64,000 nucleotides of DNA. Origin: Sipunculus nudus (Eukaryota; Annelida; Sipuncula; Golfingiida; Sipunculidae). The stretch's first letter is position 1. The number at the start of each line of letters is the position of its first letter. Positions 1 through 13,000 of this stretch are shown piece after piece. The position numbers and the translations under genes were made by a program. The stretch is from assembly GCA_026874595.1 (NCBI GenBank), contig CM049307.1, forward strand, positions 63,208,370 to 63,272,369. The letters are read 5' to 3'. The notes under the pieces were generated by a model. The model was not told where the DNA came from. It made no database searches and worked only from the letters and a program-made list of their open reading frames with translations.

Positions 1-416
1 TTACATGCACATTATGTCACTCGGTATCACCAATGTACAAGTAGTTCTTTCTCCACAGATTGTTGTTAAATGGGCACTTGTGTGGTATCAGCCAGACATT
101 GTTACCAATAAAGTTTTTAGGGGAATATGATAAATATGGACATCAACAGCTACTCTGTCTAATGGAGTGTTATTTTACAAACCTAAAATTTCTTTTAGAA
201 ATACCTAAATAGGAATGGCATTCATAAAGCACGTACCATTTCTAAGGCAAAAACAAACCCTTTATCTGCCCCTTTATCTTGATCTACACAAAGATATAAA
301 TAGGGTCTTAATCTGCCAATGCCCCATCCCTCCACAAATTTGGTAAAATTTGGCTCAGTGGTTTGTGTGTAAACCTGACAAATAGACATTGTTGAAACCT
401 CCTTGGGGAAGTAATT

Positions 417-707
417 GCCTCTGCCAGGAGGGAATGCATTTATCATTGCTTGTGCGGTGTTTGTTCAAAACATAACTCATGCAGTCATGAATGGAATCTC
501 ATGAAATTTTCAGAGCATTTTGGAAATGGGCCGGTTAAGAATTGATTAGATTTGGTTTAGATCTGGCACATGATCAGGATCGGGCATCAAGGAGTACTCA
601 CAAATGTAAAGTCACTGATGCATGAATGAAACTGGGAAAATGGGCTGAATAAGTGAATACAAACATGATTTTGGCAGCATACCACAACAGGGACCCCCCC
701 CCCCCAC
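417..707 (-). repeat. Dispersed repeat family D, copy 1
   Basis: Read on the minus strand, this segment aligns by eye with 28808-29100 and 44194-44510. Shared blocks include a GTTTGTATTCACTTATTCAG-like stretch, a CATTTGTGA block and a terminal part ending near CCCTCCTGGC. This copy and the one at 44194 both carry a homopolymer run of G (C on the + strand) at the same place. No coding capacity is seen, and the element type is unknown. Confidence 0.7.
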
Positions 708-1518
708 ATGGCGAAAGCTTGCATGTTTAGAATGCTGATTGCTAATTACTTTCTTGAATCTTTCAAAAAGCTCCTAGAATTATATCAGCAAAGGTATCAT
801 CTGGTTCCGGAATGATTTATTTATTTGTAATGATGACACCACTGACATTGTACAAGGTTTTGTGTCAAAGAACATCTGTTATTGATATCTGTCCCTGGTG
901 TTTGGAATAATCAGGGTCTTTTATTACTTCTACAAAGGAGGTTATGTTTTCACCCATGTCTGTGTAACTGAACTAGCCATTAATACATGACTCAGTAGGC
1001 ATTAATTAATATGGGTTGGTAAGCCTAACTTGAGTTGTGATACAAATCATATAGGGGAATGTACTGCAATGGTCATGCATCCTGTTGCACTGATAATTTG
1101 GTAAACAGCCAATTATCTTCACATTAGACTACGAATGATGAACTAACACAAAGCTAGCTCTCATGTGAACTCATGACCCAAACTGAAAATCTGTGTCTGT
1201 GGTAAGGAGAAATTTCCTGATCCATGTACAAGCTGGCTATCAACCAGTAACCTGTGTAAACCATGTATATGTTCATGCAGTTACCAGATATATTCAACAA
1301 GCAGAGGGATTTACCAATATGCTGAGTTGACACAATTTTTTCACACATGGTAGGTGTTTTTAGAAAGTATTCTGAAAAGAGCTAACAGTTGGTCTGGTTT
1401 ATATCAAGTTATAATGTGCTTGTTGGCTTTGAGATGTCAAAAATGAGGAAAATATTTGCATCCTCTTTGAGTGTTACGTGTGGTCCCTGTAAAAAATTTA
1501 AAGGCACTCTGATGCTAG

Positions 1519-1800
1519 CATGGTGGTCATAGACTCTTATATCAGTGGGCCAAAATAGGAGCTATTACTGAACCTACTGAGCTAACTTTCCAACAACTGT
1601 GAGGATTTGATCAGAAATGAGCAAGGGAAGACAGTATGAGATCCCATAAAATTTTGGTTTAATGTAGATCTAAATAAAAGGAAGGGGGGGGGGGGTCCAA
1701 CAGAATTGTTTTGCCTTGGCAGAGGTGCACACTCTGGAGCCACTATAATTAACTCTGTCACCTCTGTCACAGTAAAGGATTCTCTCCCATGACCACCATG
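1519..1800. repeat. Possible small inverted-repeat element
   Basis: CATGGTGGTCAT near 1519-1530 is matched in inverted orientation by ATGACCACCATG near 1789-1800. The roughly 280-bp span contains a 12-base G run at 1684-1695. The arms are short, so this may be chance rather than a miniature transposon. Confidence 0.3.
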
Positions 1801-3321
1801 ATATTAGAACATCTCGGCTGACTTTGATCAGTAACAGGCAGGTGATAAAAAAATCTCACATACATGCCAAATCATTCTTCATCCTCCGCAGTGTCGTTAT
1901 TATCCCTTACAACATGACAAACCAGGCAAAAAGATGAATGTCATGAAGTATACAAACGTTTTATCTCCACTCGCTCAAGCAGACTGAGATTACAGGCCTT
2001 TGTTCTTGTATAGTAGTTTTTACCATTATAATTGAAAAGATGTGTGTGGGCTCATCTGATTATATACATGCACACACCAAGAGACTAATGGGCCAAAGAG
2101 GAGCATCTTGAACACTGAAGGGATGATGAGATGCTTCAGTCCAAACAAACCCATGTTTTCCTTTAGAAAAATCACCCAACCTTTTTAGATTTCCTGTGGG
2201 TGTACGCCAGTGCACCGCTATAGAGAGTGAATATATAGACATACAAAGCCACTTACTGGTGCTCCTTAATATAGCACTAATAATAGCATCAGTGAGGCTT
2301 CTGGTCTGTCAGATAACAGACTGAATGGAGAGGTATACCTTTACAAACCCTGTAGGACTAAAATTCAGCTTATGTGTTGTCTGTTAATGAACATGTGGAT
2401 ATAAAAATGTAAACCTGAATGTCAAATAACACTTGATACCTGGCATTCTTCTGTCTCGGGAGACAGTGGTAGTGCCATAGCTGGTTAATTATACTCTGTG
2501 CAGTGTATGAGGTGACTGAATTGTTCCACCCTAGTATGGCACCTGATATTAGAAAAAAAAAACATTAGTCATGCCTTAAGACTCTTTTAAAAAATGTATT
2601 TTATCCTCATATGCAAAACCAAAAAATAGTCAACCAATGGGCCAAGTATCGGTGACTAATCACAAATCTAACACTTTGCCGAGTCAGCATATTGACTCAA
2701 GCAGAGTGATGCTGATAAAGTTAAAGCTTGAGAAAAAAATTATGGTTGTGTGAGATACATGATGGTTAAAATTGCAAATCAGGAACACATAGGTAAACAT
2801 GGGGAAAATTGGCACAAGTCAGGAGATTAAAACGACTTAATTGTATAATCTATAAGACACATTTAGCAGTATAGTAAACAAATCATGAGCTCCCTTAGTC
2901 TTATAATATGATTTTATATGGTAATTAATTTCTAGTGAATCAGTTTATTTTTTTCAAAAATACAGTCAAATGGTTCTTGGGGCAATCTGTCCAAGCATCA
3001 ACAGGTTACAGTGTGACAGCCTAATTTAATTCTTGTGCAGGTTTTAATATTTTGAATAACCACATATTAATGTACCAGGATTATCATAAATAATTGTATC
3101 ATAGAGGAACATCACCTTACAACCACCCCATGTCCACCCCATAATTAAGGTAATTTTTTTTTGTCTCAGATGCGCATATTTTCATAGTTGACCTGGTATT
3201 GTCTGTAGCAGAAAGATAACACTATTAGAAAGGTGACAGACCTCCATTCTTTTTGCTCTGAAAGGCCTTAAATGTCTATAATAGAGGAGTGTTTGTCATA
3301 AAGGGGTATCTGTGTATTTGT

Positions 3322-3342
3322 CATATATATATATATATATAT
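3322..3342. repeat. AT dinucleotide microsatellite
   Basis: Uninterrupted alternating A and T. Similar AT tracts occur near 10204, 35034 and 36184. Confidence 0.9.
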
Positions 3343-3938
3343 TTAGATATATACTAGGTTATGGACATTTGTTCATTAAGTTTTAATGCTATTCCTTACT
3401 TTGTGTCCTGCCCTTTCTTATCTCTGACTGACTCGGAGGTAGGATATTTTTTTTCTGATCAATATGACTACTTTCAGTGTACATACATAAGGCCAAAAAT
3501 CAGGCACTGTCCGTGTCAGTTTTAACCCCCTGCATCCAAAATTTTTATTTTGGTTTTCATCTTTCAAAAAATAAAATAATACAATTTTGATAAGATTCCC
3601 TTTGTTATATAGTGCTTTTATCTGTTTAGCAAAAAAAAACTGTTATTTTCATGCTTTTCCTTGTTCATATGACATTTTTATTAAAGCATACAAAATAAGG
3701 TAAAAAATAAAATATGGCCTGCCCGTACTGGTTTCTGAAAAAAGTGTCTGAGAACACTTTTTTTTTGTCTAATCGTTTGTGATCATATTTGCAAAATGCA
3801 ACCAATTTAATAGATTATGAAAGAAAATGACCAATCATCAATATGATTGATTACTTAGCATACCACTAATATGTACTGATTTGTATATGTGTATAGGTAA
3901 AAAGTAGTATGACTGATTGAGTGTCCTTATATTTACAG

Positions 3939-4087
3939 TATCGCATTGGGCAGCTGTATATGATAGCCAAGCACAGTGACGAGCAGAGTCAGAAAGGTGA
4001 GGGAGTGCATGTGGTCAAGAATGAACCCTGTGAACACCCAAAACACGGCAAGGGACAGTACACAGAGAAGAGGGTCTACCTGTCCAG
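3939..4087 (+). CDS. PITPNC1: PITPNC1-like coding exon a
   Basis: The acceptor is TTTACAG and the donor GTAAGT. The 149 nt start in phase 0 with TAT CGC ATT GGG (YRIG) and end two bases into a Ser codon. The exon encodes the first lipid-pocket strands, including EGVHVVKNEP and QYTEKRVYL. The human protein has the same exon start at the Y-x-IGQLY block. This is the first coding exon visible; about 16 residues precede it in relatives. Confidence 0.95.
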
Positions 4088-7000
4088 GTAAGTTATACCT
4101 CAACATTAACTTGTCTGATATTTACTGCCTTGTGGAGAGTATCGCATTGACACTTGTTTGTTATGAAAGGTTTGTCCAGTAGTTGTTAACAGACCTTTTC
4201 CATCATGCTTGCGCCACCGGCTGGTGGTGAATGACATTAAGTGTTTGGGTTTGTTTTATTGACAAAAATGATAATATTTTGTTAAATTTTAGATGAAAAA
4301 ATTAAAAAACTCCACCTTATCTTTAACAGGAAGATTGACTGTTTGAACCTGGCATGTATTAAATTTCATTTGACACGATACAGGGTACTGACTAATTATG
4401 ACACAGACCCAGCAGGCCGTGATTAAGCAGAGTGGGCATGCTCGTCTAAAAGGTCAAAAGTGAAATAAACCATAGAAATAATTATCACTCTACCATGTTC
4501 CATGCAATGTCATTTAAACAACTATAGCCCTACCTCATAGCGAAGTAAAAACCATACATCCATACACTCACCCACCTGTCCTTCTACAATTATTCATTAC
4601 CAGTGGTTTACCCATAATATCAACATGTAACCTGTGACAACTGGGTTGTAGTATATACGGTGAGCAAAATGGCAGCCCCCATTAGCAGTTTAAAGAATCT
4701 GGGAGAAATAAACCTCTCAAAGTTTGATAGGGGTGCAAGAATGCAACAGTGAATGAGAATCTGTCAACGGAAAGAGTTTGGTGGCAGGGGTCATGGATTA
4801 ACACTTTTTTCTGGACCACGCTCAAATCCTCGGATGATAATGGTATTCTTATTTATGGTGATGGCACTTACCCATTTTGCCAGTCTACTTCTCTGCCGGT
4901 ACCCATGTCTAGGACAATGTGAACACTGGGTCTTGAGGTGTTAGGAACAATGTAGTTAATGTACTTAGGAGGATCATTTTCCATATATTCCCATAAACCC
5001 TGAGGAATTTGACATTATTATCCAAAGGTCTATCAGGGCGGTCTATCAAAAACTATACAAGAACAGGAACAGGTATAATGCTAGGACTAACAGGGAAAGA
5101 GTTTCATATATGTTGATTGCATGGCAGAGATTTTTTTACCGTTCAGGTTTTGTCAATATTTCATATCAGCATTTATTGCTGTACCATCTGGATATCAGTA
5201 ACATTGCTCCTTAGTAGCTTGTAGATATGGCTGGCCACCTGCAGCATGCTGTTACACCTGCCACTTAATGGGACATTACCAGGGGAAATATTATGCCTAT
5301 TCTTTCACACTATCAGTTCAGTTTTGCTTTATACAGAGGTTTACCAGCAAAACTATCCCAGCACACACTCGAAGTACCTTGTATGCATACGGCTGTTAAG
5401 CACCTTGTTATGTCTCTTGAGTTTTGGAAAAACACAGTCAACGTGTGTCTGTTTACCATAACAAGGCCATGTGACTGGAGGTCCAATTGTGAGCCAAAAC
5501 ATGTGAAGTTTCAGCCAGCTGGAACATGTATTACATTTTCAGGCCAAGTCAGTCAGAGCATCTCCTGATTGACATGTGTTTGGCCTGAGCGGTGCATGCA
5601 CTGTATTTATTTATTGCCACCTGTGATCGCAACCAGTCCACTGTTTTTAACACTTATTGAAGCAAACAGTAAGCAAATGGTTTCAGGGCAATATTTTTGC
5701 AGGTACAAAATTATTTTAAATGAAAGAAACTATTTTTTGTGTTAATTCAACATGCTTTATAGGTGATTTGAGCTCTATAAGAGTGCAAAACTTGTCTTGT
5801 ACCATCATAAAATTACCACAATCCAAATGGCAGAATATCAGTAGAAAACCAGAACAAGAGGATTTTAGGAACCCCTGAAGGAAAACTAAGCAAGATCTGA
5901 AAGTCAATAAAGCGTCATTATAGTAATGGATAATATTGATACTGAAATCATATCTCTTATGAAGATCGTGCTCCAGGGGATACAATAATTCAGTTGACTT
6001 CACAAATTCTGCTAGAATAACCATAGCTTTTGTGTGAATTGACCTAACAACCACAGCCCTTGAATAATGCTCCACCCCTTTGACCTGATTATGCCTTTGA
6101 GCCCCAAAAATGCTCCTACACAGAAGGCTCACCATACCTATGGTTGTGAGAGCTGTTTATAAGACAATAGTGACATCACAATGATGTCACAGAGATTGGT
6201 TGCGTATGATATGGTCAGCTGGAATTGCTTTAGTTCTGGTCCCCAGTGATGAATATTTATTGTGAAGTGTTTTGTCATATTAAGGATTATTTGTCCCGTA
6301 GGAATTCAGAGCAAGGTAAAACTTTATTATTCACTCAGCAGTTGGTGGAATAGCTTGTGCAACCTTTGCCTAAAACTGTTTATAATGTCTCCTTTGTATA
6401 AAAAAAATCCTGGAAAAACATGCAGACACAAGCACTGGTATAGACTACATGTCTTCGGTTTGGGAGAGTCACTTAAATTTTGTAAATTTTGCTCTTGTCA
6501 GGTGATTGACTTGATTGGTTGCTTACAATAGCCCATCTCATGATTATTCATTGAATGAATATTTAATTAAGATCATTTATTTAGCCAGACTTAACCTAGT
6601 CCTGGTCCAGACTGTAGCAATATGAACTGTTTCTGCTTTTAAATACCATCAGGCCCAGTTATTGATGAATGACAAGTATGCTTGAATATGGTTTGCTTAG
6701 AATGTAATTTTTTCCAAGCCATTACATCCATATTATTGATTTCACAACTTCAGTCATAAATGGTTAAAAACCTGTATCAAAGCCATCCATAATCCTATTT
6801 TATATGTATGATATATTGCGAGTAAACTTTGTTTTGGGAATTGAAACTCCATTAAACCAAATCTGATTGTTGATTCCCTGTGATTACAGAGATACAGTTT
6901 TGTCAGGATGGTATGAGGATGATTAACCCATTGATGATTGGTCAGAGGAGAGACTGGATCTGGCTTGCATACATATGCTATATTTAGATTTTAGATGTAA

Positions 7001-10000
7001 AAAGTACATGAGCAGGAAACATTCACTGGTGACATCAGAAGTCATAAAAAACAGATTTCTCATAATGTAATTTTCCTATTGGATATTTCAGTGTATGTAA
7101 CATTTAGGACAAAAGAATTAAAACACACCATTCAGTATATATGTGTGTGTGTGTGTGTGTGACACCAGTCTTATCTAGAACAGCTTACACAGTTGGTTTA
7201 AGATCAGCAATATTGTTCTCAATTGCACAGTGTTACTTAAACGCCTGAAATGACGTCAGCAAAATCTGCTGCCAAAAGATAAATTGGGTCATTGTGGTGC
7301 CATTTGTCAAAGTTGCATGTTTAAATAAACCACTTTTCCCTTTGATTGGTGCAGTAAATTTTTGTTTCTGTAATGAGGCTCATTACTTTGAGGGTCATTT
7401 ACTCAGTCACTGAGTAATTTTTCTCAGAAACTGCTATGTCCAACATATAAACCAGCATCAACACTTGAAATGTTTAATATGCACTGGATGTAAGATCTCA
7501 TAAGAAATAATGTCTCTTTAATTTTTTTTTTTCAAATTTATGTGAACTTGGTAATGAAGAAATCAGTGATATACCTGATATTTATTTAAACTTTTTGAGA
7601 CTGATGTTGCTGGTGATATCTATGAGGATATGTTTGTACATAACCCATGGCAGCATTATTTTGAAAATTTATAATATAGCTATATTTTAAATTAGCTCAT
7701 TCACCCTCAGATGAATACTAAGATGGGTCAGAGATCAAGGCCACAGGATCCACTTCTTGAAAAAAAGCTTGTGGGTGTATATAAAGCAAAAATTTTCATC
7801 TCAAAGCTGCCATATTTCACATATGGCTCACCTAACAAGAGTGGAAGAAATCTGTCGATTTTGAGGTATCAAGGTCAGAGGTCAGGGTCACAGAACTGTT
7901 TGGTAAACTACATTTTTCACGTAGTTTATTATATAAACTTGTGCGCCGGGTGCTATTAAAGTGGTGCACTGGTTTTATCTTAAATCCAGGGGCAAAGATC
8001 AGGTGGAACTCGTTGGACCAATTTTGATCAAATTCTCAACCCCTGGACCTTTTCTCCATTAAGTGTAACCAACCTTTGATACCCCCAAAGTTATAGCAGT
8101 ACCCCACCCAACCCTTAAAAAAACTTTAGGTCTACTGGTCCATTACTTGGTTGAAGGGATATCAGTATAGCAATGCATCTCTAGTTTGGCTGTAGATTGT
8201 ATTGGCAGGAGGCAGAAAGCAAAAAGGTTATGAGGCCATTACTCACGGCATTATAGCAGCACATGATGTGTAGATCCCCATCAGCCATGGTGATTGTGAG
8301 ATACCAGCACCTGATGGCTTAGTCATTAAGTTGTTTAATTTATAAGTGTCAGGACCTTGAAAAGTTGCTGGCTGATACAGCAGGAAGGACGGTGCTGATG
8401 GAATGTTTATGGATTATGGCGTCTAGAGGGGTGAGGATAAAAATCACCTCCGAGGGAGAGGGCTGTAAAAACCTTATCATAACCATGATCAGTCTTGTTA
8501 ATGTGTCTAGCTCCTGGGCATGGCGGATCAAGAAATTCCGTTATTGCCTCATGAACATTTTACTGATGAAGAACAGGCAACATATATTTCTCAGAGACTT
8601 TCTCTTTCTGCCTGTGTGTTGATTAAAATGTGTTTTTGATAACCGAGCCTAAATCTGTGAAAAGTGTTTCCCATATATAGAACAAAAATTTCAGGGATTT
8701 GGGAAAAGATTATTTAATGTCTTTGTTTTTGTTTGTTTTCTTCTTTTAACCATCTTAAATTCACAAAAGAAATGTTATAAATTTATGTTATCAGGGTAAC
8801 AGGAATAATAGTCACAGATACATCTCTTTAACCCTACCTGTACACCCCTACATGGTGTTTTCACAGGTATTTAGAAGTGTGTGTTCAGGCCTTGTCCAGA
8901 ACTAGTTGAAATTTTCTCCTGACCACTAAGAACTAGGTTAGACATATATGTTCATAGATAAAACTTTGGTGGAGCAGGGAACTTGTTTACATATTAAACT
9001 ATGCTGCCTCTTCAACTTTTGCATCAATTGTAGTCCTCACATGGCTCACCAAAACTCATGTGGCTTACCAAAATTTGTGTGGCTCACCAAAACTCATGTG
9101 GCTTACCAAAACTTGTGTGGCTTACCAAAATTTCTGTGACTCACCCAAACTCATGTGGCTTACCAAAACTTGTGTGGCTCACCAAAATTTCTATGACTCG
9201 CCAAACCTCATGTGGCTTACCAAAACTTGTGTGGCTCACCAAAACTCATGTGGCTTACCAAAACTTGTGTGGCTCACCAAATCTTGTGTGGCTCACCAAA
9301 ATTCATGAGGCTTACAAAAACTTGTGTGGTATAAATATTGCAGGGCAACTCTTTACATTAATGAAACCATCTAGCCAGTGTTGCATTACTTGTACTGCAT
9401 GTTTAAAAAAGAGTTGTTGCCAAGCCTTGATGAAAGAAAATTTATGATTATCGCTCTAATTTGTGGTTCCATTTACAGGGAAAGCTGACTTTGATGGAAT
9501 AAGTACATATTACAAGTCGCACCCTGACTGTGCCAGAAACTTCTGGTTTCTAGAATTTGTTTTCCTGGTACATGACATGACTTTTGTTAGCAATTTTACA
9601 GTACGCTACATAAGGAATTTGTTGTAATCAGTGACAGGAGAGAGCTGTGTGTGGACATACCAAATATTGTGTGTGTGTGTGTGTGTGGGAGGGCCGGTAA
9701 GAGCAAAGGATCTGTATAATGGTCTGTACAGGTGTTCTTCCCTCAGCCCTTATATTCACACTCCTCTGACCCTGGACCTGTGACCTTTCAGGTGACCTGA
9801 ACCAGTGGTGCCTCCATCTGGCTGTGGGTGTCACATTCAATCAGACATACTTAAATGTAGTGAAAGAGACAGCTCAGAGCTCACCACAAGTTGTGACTTG
9901 TCTGGCTTAGCTCTCTCACAGGAATCACTTTACCTCAGAGGTGTCAGGTGCTACTCTCACATGGCTGCGTGGGTGCCTCAGTTTTCATGACATTTACATG

Positions 10001-13000
10001 GATTAGTTCCAAGCAGAGAAACTAAGCTACTTTAATAGGGATTTAATTAGAATTCCCTCAGGTTAAGCACATTGGAATAGAGTGGGCAAGGTTACCTTTA
10101 TTGAGACTTCTTTAAGTTCATATCACCTCAAATTACAAATGTACTTGCAATTATGCATGTGGACTCAAAGAATGAGAACACTTTACAATGTACAAAGCAT
10201 TGTATATATATATATAATGAGAACTTTATACAAAGTGCAAAATGTCATATAAATATGACACTTTATGAAGTGCATAATGGTACAAAACAAGAACCATGTA
10301 AATTTAAACATGAATTTGCTGGCAACATACCATAGATATATCAGATGTTCCAAAAATAATTTGCCATGTTTTACATAACAGGCAACAATTAAGATTTTTG
10401 ATTCGTAAAAATATGACAAACCATTAAATATAACCAAATCAGTTGACCCAGATAACAAAAGTAATTGTGTTAGTTCACCAAGTCATGATTTGATATTACT
10501 CAGAGGCGTTTACCACTGACAGATTAAATATTGTGGTTAATGTTATACAAATACAAAAAACAAGGATGTTCTATATATAGTCAAATATTTTCTTTGCCTG
10601 CGTACAGTTCTATATTTTCTTTTAATTTGAACCTACCCAAATTAAATTACTTTGTCTGTCCAGATGATTAACTGTTGCTATTTGTATCTAGCATCTGATT
10701 TTTGACATGACATGTAGACATGCTCTTAGCGCCAAGTAGAGCTATTGTTAGGACCAACCAGCCATATTTAATAAGCACAGATGTTCTAATTTGATTTTAT
10801 ATGTTACTCCTACTCTAGTTCAGGCTCTTATAACAATGTTCAGGGAATCATGGTAATCACTATTTCAGTTTCTGAAAGTGCAGGTACATTGAATATTACC
10901 TGGTCACTCTTTTCAGTAGACATTATTTGACTAAGCCAGCTGATGCCATATTGAAAGCAACTGGAGACAGTGGGTTAAGAAACCATAGGAGACCCAAATA
11001 TTATAACATCTGATCATGAGAAACATCTCTTTCTCTTCTTTATTTGCTCATCGAAAGTGAGGCTACCCAGGATTCCTTGCAAGTGAACACATAACGAGGC
11101 TAATCAGAATTCATTATTAGGGCTCTGCCTGAATAAGTGGGTGCCCTGTAGATATCACCTTGTCTGTCCATCCATCCACAAAGTCATTTACGGATGTTAA
11201 CTCTAGTTTGGATTGACATATGGATTTCAAACTTGACTTATATATGGCCAACCACTAAGGCAAAAACCCTTTTGATTTTGGGGTCTTGAGGTCAAAGGCC
11301 ATGGCCACATCTATAAAAAATTGTGGATCCAGTTAAAGCCGAACTTTTCATCTCAGACCTTCCTTCTTGCAAATATATCTTACCTGCCTATAGGGAAAGA
11401 TCCCGATTGATTTTGGGGTCACCAGTTTAAAGGTCAAGGTCACATCAGCCAGTTAATGCCACCAATTTGCCATGAAAAATCAAGGGTGATTACACCACTG
11501 ATCTTTAATCAGTACAAATGAAATTAAAACAAGATGTGTGTGTAGTCGTAGGACGCCCTTGCACCCAGCAAGAACCCCCCAATCAGACATCTAGGGATTC
11601 CTGAATTCCTACACAATGTTTTGTTACAGCAGTACCTGTTTAGTTGCTTTGCAAATGCTTGCCCTGATAGCTATGAATGGGGCGGTCTGCCTGTGGACAA
11701 AGGGATCACAGTGTATACCAATATAATCCTTTGAATTAAAATTATGTTTTGGTGATTAAGATTATCTTCAAAATTTAATGTTTTATCCTTGGTGTTACCC
11801 TAACCCTCCACAAAATTTCATCAAAATTCATTCAAAACTTTCTGCAAAACGTTATGAACAAACAAACTAACCGATGAACCATCGGGAACTTAATACTTTC
11901 CTGGTGAAGGTATGACTAGATGTGTCATAGCCTATGTCAAGGCCCAGATCGCGATCAGGACGGATCTTAGATCTGTCCAGCCCAAATTGCGATCGCAGTT
12001 CAGGCCAGTCCAAACTGCTATCGCAATCCAGGCTGGCCAGATCTTAGATCCGTCCAGCCTAGATTGCGATCGCAGTTTAGTCCGGCCCAGACTGCGATCC
12101 TGTCTTTCTTGCTTCAGGATTGCAATCTGGTCTGGACAGATCTAAGATCAGTCCAGCCGAGATTGCGATCCTAAACTTGACCAGCCCATATTGCGATCCA
12201 TGCTTTTATGATCACAGGAGTGAAACATTGGTTGTTTTACCAACTCATTTGGTATTGCATTGTACCATTTTCCCATAATAAATACTATTATAATACAGAA
12301 AGGCAATTTTCACTCCTTCATATCACAGGAGTGAAAAATGGGATGTTTCACCAACTCATTTAGTATTGCATGGTTGTTGAAAAAAGGTAACAAGGAACCC
12401 ATGGCTTTTATATGCTCACAAAATATGATTTGGAAGAGGAGGAAGGCAAGTGCAGGTTTTGTGTGGTAATATAAGCTGCATTATGAGCTGATGGTGTTTA
12501 ACTCAAGTTATGTAAGATTATGATAATATCCTTGGAGACAGGGAAGAGGATTGATGTCATTTATATTATATACAGTTGGAAATGGTGTGCTGTTTTCACA
12601 TAGGTTTTGACTTGGCCATACAACTTTATCTACATTGCAGTAGAATTATTTGAAAAAAAACCTGTCCATTATCAGTCATGGTAATTCTGATTTTTACAAA
12701 TGAGAACTTTTATTTAATAATTACTGGTTATTCCTACCCAAGAATAAAACTTAAATAATATAACTATTTATTATAAAGTAATAACAAATATTGTGTCAAA
12801 TATAATTTAAATTAAAAATAATAACAGCATCATATGAAAAGATCTTTTAATAATATAACCAAAATAAATGATTATTAAAATAATATTATAGAATATATTC
12901 ATGAATACATTCATGATTACATTTTGAAAGTATTTGCATTTGTATTCAAATATTTTCATTTATACCTGTATTCCTATTTTTATGCATGAAATTATGGAAT

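Larger units (their letters stand above)
1..3938. other. Upstream intron or 5' flank, no exon seen
   Basis: No coding exon is recognisable here. The start-codon exon expected for the PITPNC1-like gene (about 16 residues before the YRIGQLY segment) was looked for and not found, so it probably lies upstream of the window. The stretch holds an old dispersed repeat (417-707), a possible small inverted-repeat element (1519-1800), a C run (694-705), a G run (1684-1695) and an AT microsatellite (3322-3342). The rest is AT-rich sequence without structure that I can name. Confidence 0.6.

Noticed and set aside
1-3938. Start-codon exon of the PITPNC1-like gene
   Set aside because: No ATG followed by a KEYRI-like segment and donor was found; it most likely lies upstream of the window.
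5716-6135. 139-codon open frame on the minus strand, the longest in the window
   Set aside because: No recognisable domain or codon pattern, AT-rich intronic sequence, and no splice or start context. The length is compatible with chance in 64 kb.
9058-9447. 129-codon frame with repeated WLTK/LPKLV peptides
   Set aside because: It is generated by the 19-bp minisatellite; the same peptide appears in several frames.
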